Assembly: GCA_013152545.1 (NCBI GenBank)
Contig: JAADGF010000050.1
Span: 1-52,869, forward strand
Direction of reading: 5' to 3'
Length of the DNA: 52,869 nucleotides
Source of the DNA: Gammaproteobacteria bacterium
GTDB taxonomy: Bacteria > Pseudomonadota > Gammaproteobacteria > SZUA-152
Each line of letters starts with the position of its first letter. Within the stretch, counting starts at the first letter, position 1. Shown piece after piece: positions 52,346 to 52,869 of this stretch. Both the position numbers and the translations under genes were made by a program. The notes below the pieces were generated by a model. That model was not told the DNA's origin. It did no database searches and was given only the letters and a program-made list of their open reading frames with translations.

Positions 52346-52477
52346 ATGACAACCTCTAAAACAAGAAAATAGAAAGTAAATCTGACACCGGAACAGAAAT
52401 TGGAATATGCGAAGCTGATGGTAAATGAGGGCTATACGAATAAACAGATAATGTCAGCAGTTCCCGCCTCTCGCTGA
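52346..52477 (+). pseudogene. IS3-like transposase OrfA remnant
   Basis: Begins MTTSKTRK, has an in-frame TAG as ninth codon, and continues [19 protein letters not shown] then GYTNKQIM, the helix-turn-helix start of IS3-type OrfA proteins. It then degenerates to a stop at 52475. Only about 43 codons remain. Confidence 0.6.
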
Positions 52478-52618
52478 AACTCACAAAAATAGGGAGTAAC
52501 AGATGCATTCGGAATAAAAACTTCGTAAACTATCATCTTTCCACTGTGCTAAGGACGGAGTTATCGTGGGGTTTAGTCGTAATTCTTATCAGCGGATGGG
52601 TTATTCTCCTCTGTCCAG

Positions 52619-52765
52619 CGATGTTTGAATCGTAAAAAATTTAAGCCTTGCCAATCCCCCTTCAGTTGGGATGATTGCATCATGTCTGGGCTGGCTGTTT
52701 TTGGTTTTAAATTCCCTTCTCTTTTGCAGTTTGAGGTCATGAAGGGGGGGCACGTCTATGTTTAA
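52619..52765 (+). pseudogene. IS4-like transposase N-terminal remnant
   Basis: A short frame ending at TAA 52763-52765 contains WDDCIMSGLAVFGFKFPSLL then QFE. This resembles the N-terminal segment of IS4-type transposases (L-D--MSG-A-FSLK-PSLLQF). Upstream and downstream parts are missing, so it is a remnant. Confidence 0.5.
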
Positions 52766-52792
52766 TATTATTGTTGTCATACACTCAAATTC

Positions 52793-52869
52793 ATGTCCAG
52801 ACCACTACGTATAGAATATCCGGGGGCTTGGTACCATGTGATGAATCGTGGTTTGTCATACCAAGACAT
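52793..52869 (+). CDS. REP-associated tyrosine transposase (RAYT), N-terminus, cut by window end
   Basis: The frame from the ATG reads MSRPLRIEYPGAWYHVMNRG, then LSYQD to the window end. This is the characteristic N-terminus of Y1-type transposases of the RAYT group (R-R-x-E-x-PGA-YHV--RG), single-strand endonucleases related to IS200 and linked to REP palindromes. Only 25 residues are visible, so intactness cannot be judged. No good ribosome-binding site is seen. Confidence 0.8.
   Translation, partial: MSRPLRIEYPGAWYHVMNRGLSYQD

Overview
The window reads as a chromosomal segment of a gammaproteobacterium of moderate GC content. The strongest signs are the conserved blocks glnE-ilvE with a small zinc-finger gene, hldE-gmhA, gpmI-envC-ctpA-divergent polysaccharide deacetylase, and rhodanese-grxC-secB-gpsA-trmL, all typical of that class. 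A type IV pilus retraction ATPase (PilU), a fatty acid desaturase and large multidomain signalling proteins fit a free-living, surface-associated bacterium from a redox-variable habitat. The genus cannot be fixed from the sequence alone.

Layout. 1-1020: decayed IS5-type element. 1022-2388 (minus): pilU and a small orphan. 3036-7566 (plus): glnE, ilvE and a zf-CHCC protein. 7974-11615 (plus): O-antigen ligase-like protein, hldE and gmhA for lipopolysaccharide. 12202-13011: a secreted orphan. 13475-19927 (minus): gpmI-envC-ctpA-polysaccharide deacetylase, with two spacers of about 0.7 kb; one holds remnants of an IS91-type transposase and a TIR domain. 21131-25705: an ArsR-family regulator whose two cysteines match persulfide sensors, then rhodanese, grxC, secB, gpsA, and trmL on the other strand. 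25996-31971 (minus): a REC-PAS-GGDEF-EAL protein and a PAS-GAF-PAS hybrid histidine kinase with two receiver domains. 32447-33439 (minus): a desaturase.

34605-50607 is the most unusual part. A YfhL-type ferredoxin gene is followed by a cell-surface-type octaheme cytochrome with a glycine-rich C-terminal anchor and a clear terminator. Next come a small membrane protein with a CSSCGGC motif and a tightly overlapping eight-gene operon (38500-47926): an outer-membrane beta-barrel candidate, heptaheme, octaheme lipoprotein and hexaheme cytochromes, a NapH-like iron-sulfur membrane protein, a membrane-anchored octaheme cytochrome, a triheme cytochrome, and an NHL-propeller dodecaheme protein. By my count the seven cytochromes carry 52 haem sites (49 CXXCH, one CX3CH, two CX4CH). 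The parts list is that of an electron route from the quinone pool through periplasm and outer membrane, that is, a candidate extracellular electron transfer system. A RegB/RegA (PrrB/PrrA) redox two-component pair follows and is a natural candidate regulator. A CusF-like copper-binding protein lies on the opposite strand just beyond.

The window is rich in short non-coding inverted-repeat elements. I distinguish six families (A-F), several with near-perfect terminal inverted repeats. Two of them supply the stop codons of neighbouring genes (gmhA and the small CSSCGGC gene). The right edge (51909-52869) holds broken IS66, IS3-like and IS4-like transposase pieces and the start of a REP-associated tyrosine transposase cut by the window end. 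I found no tRNA, rRNA or CRISPR array.
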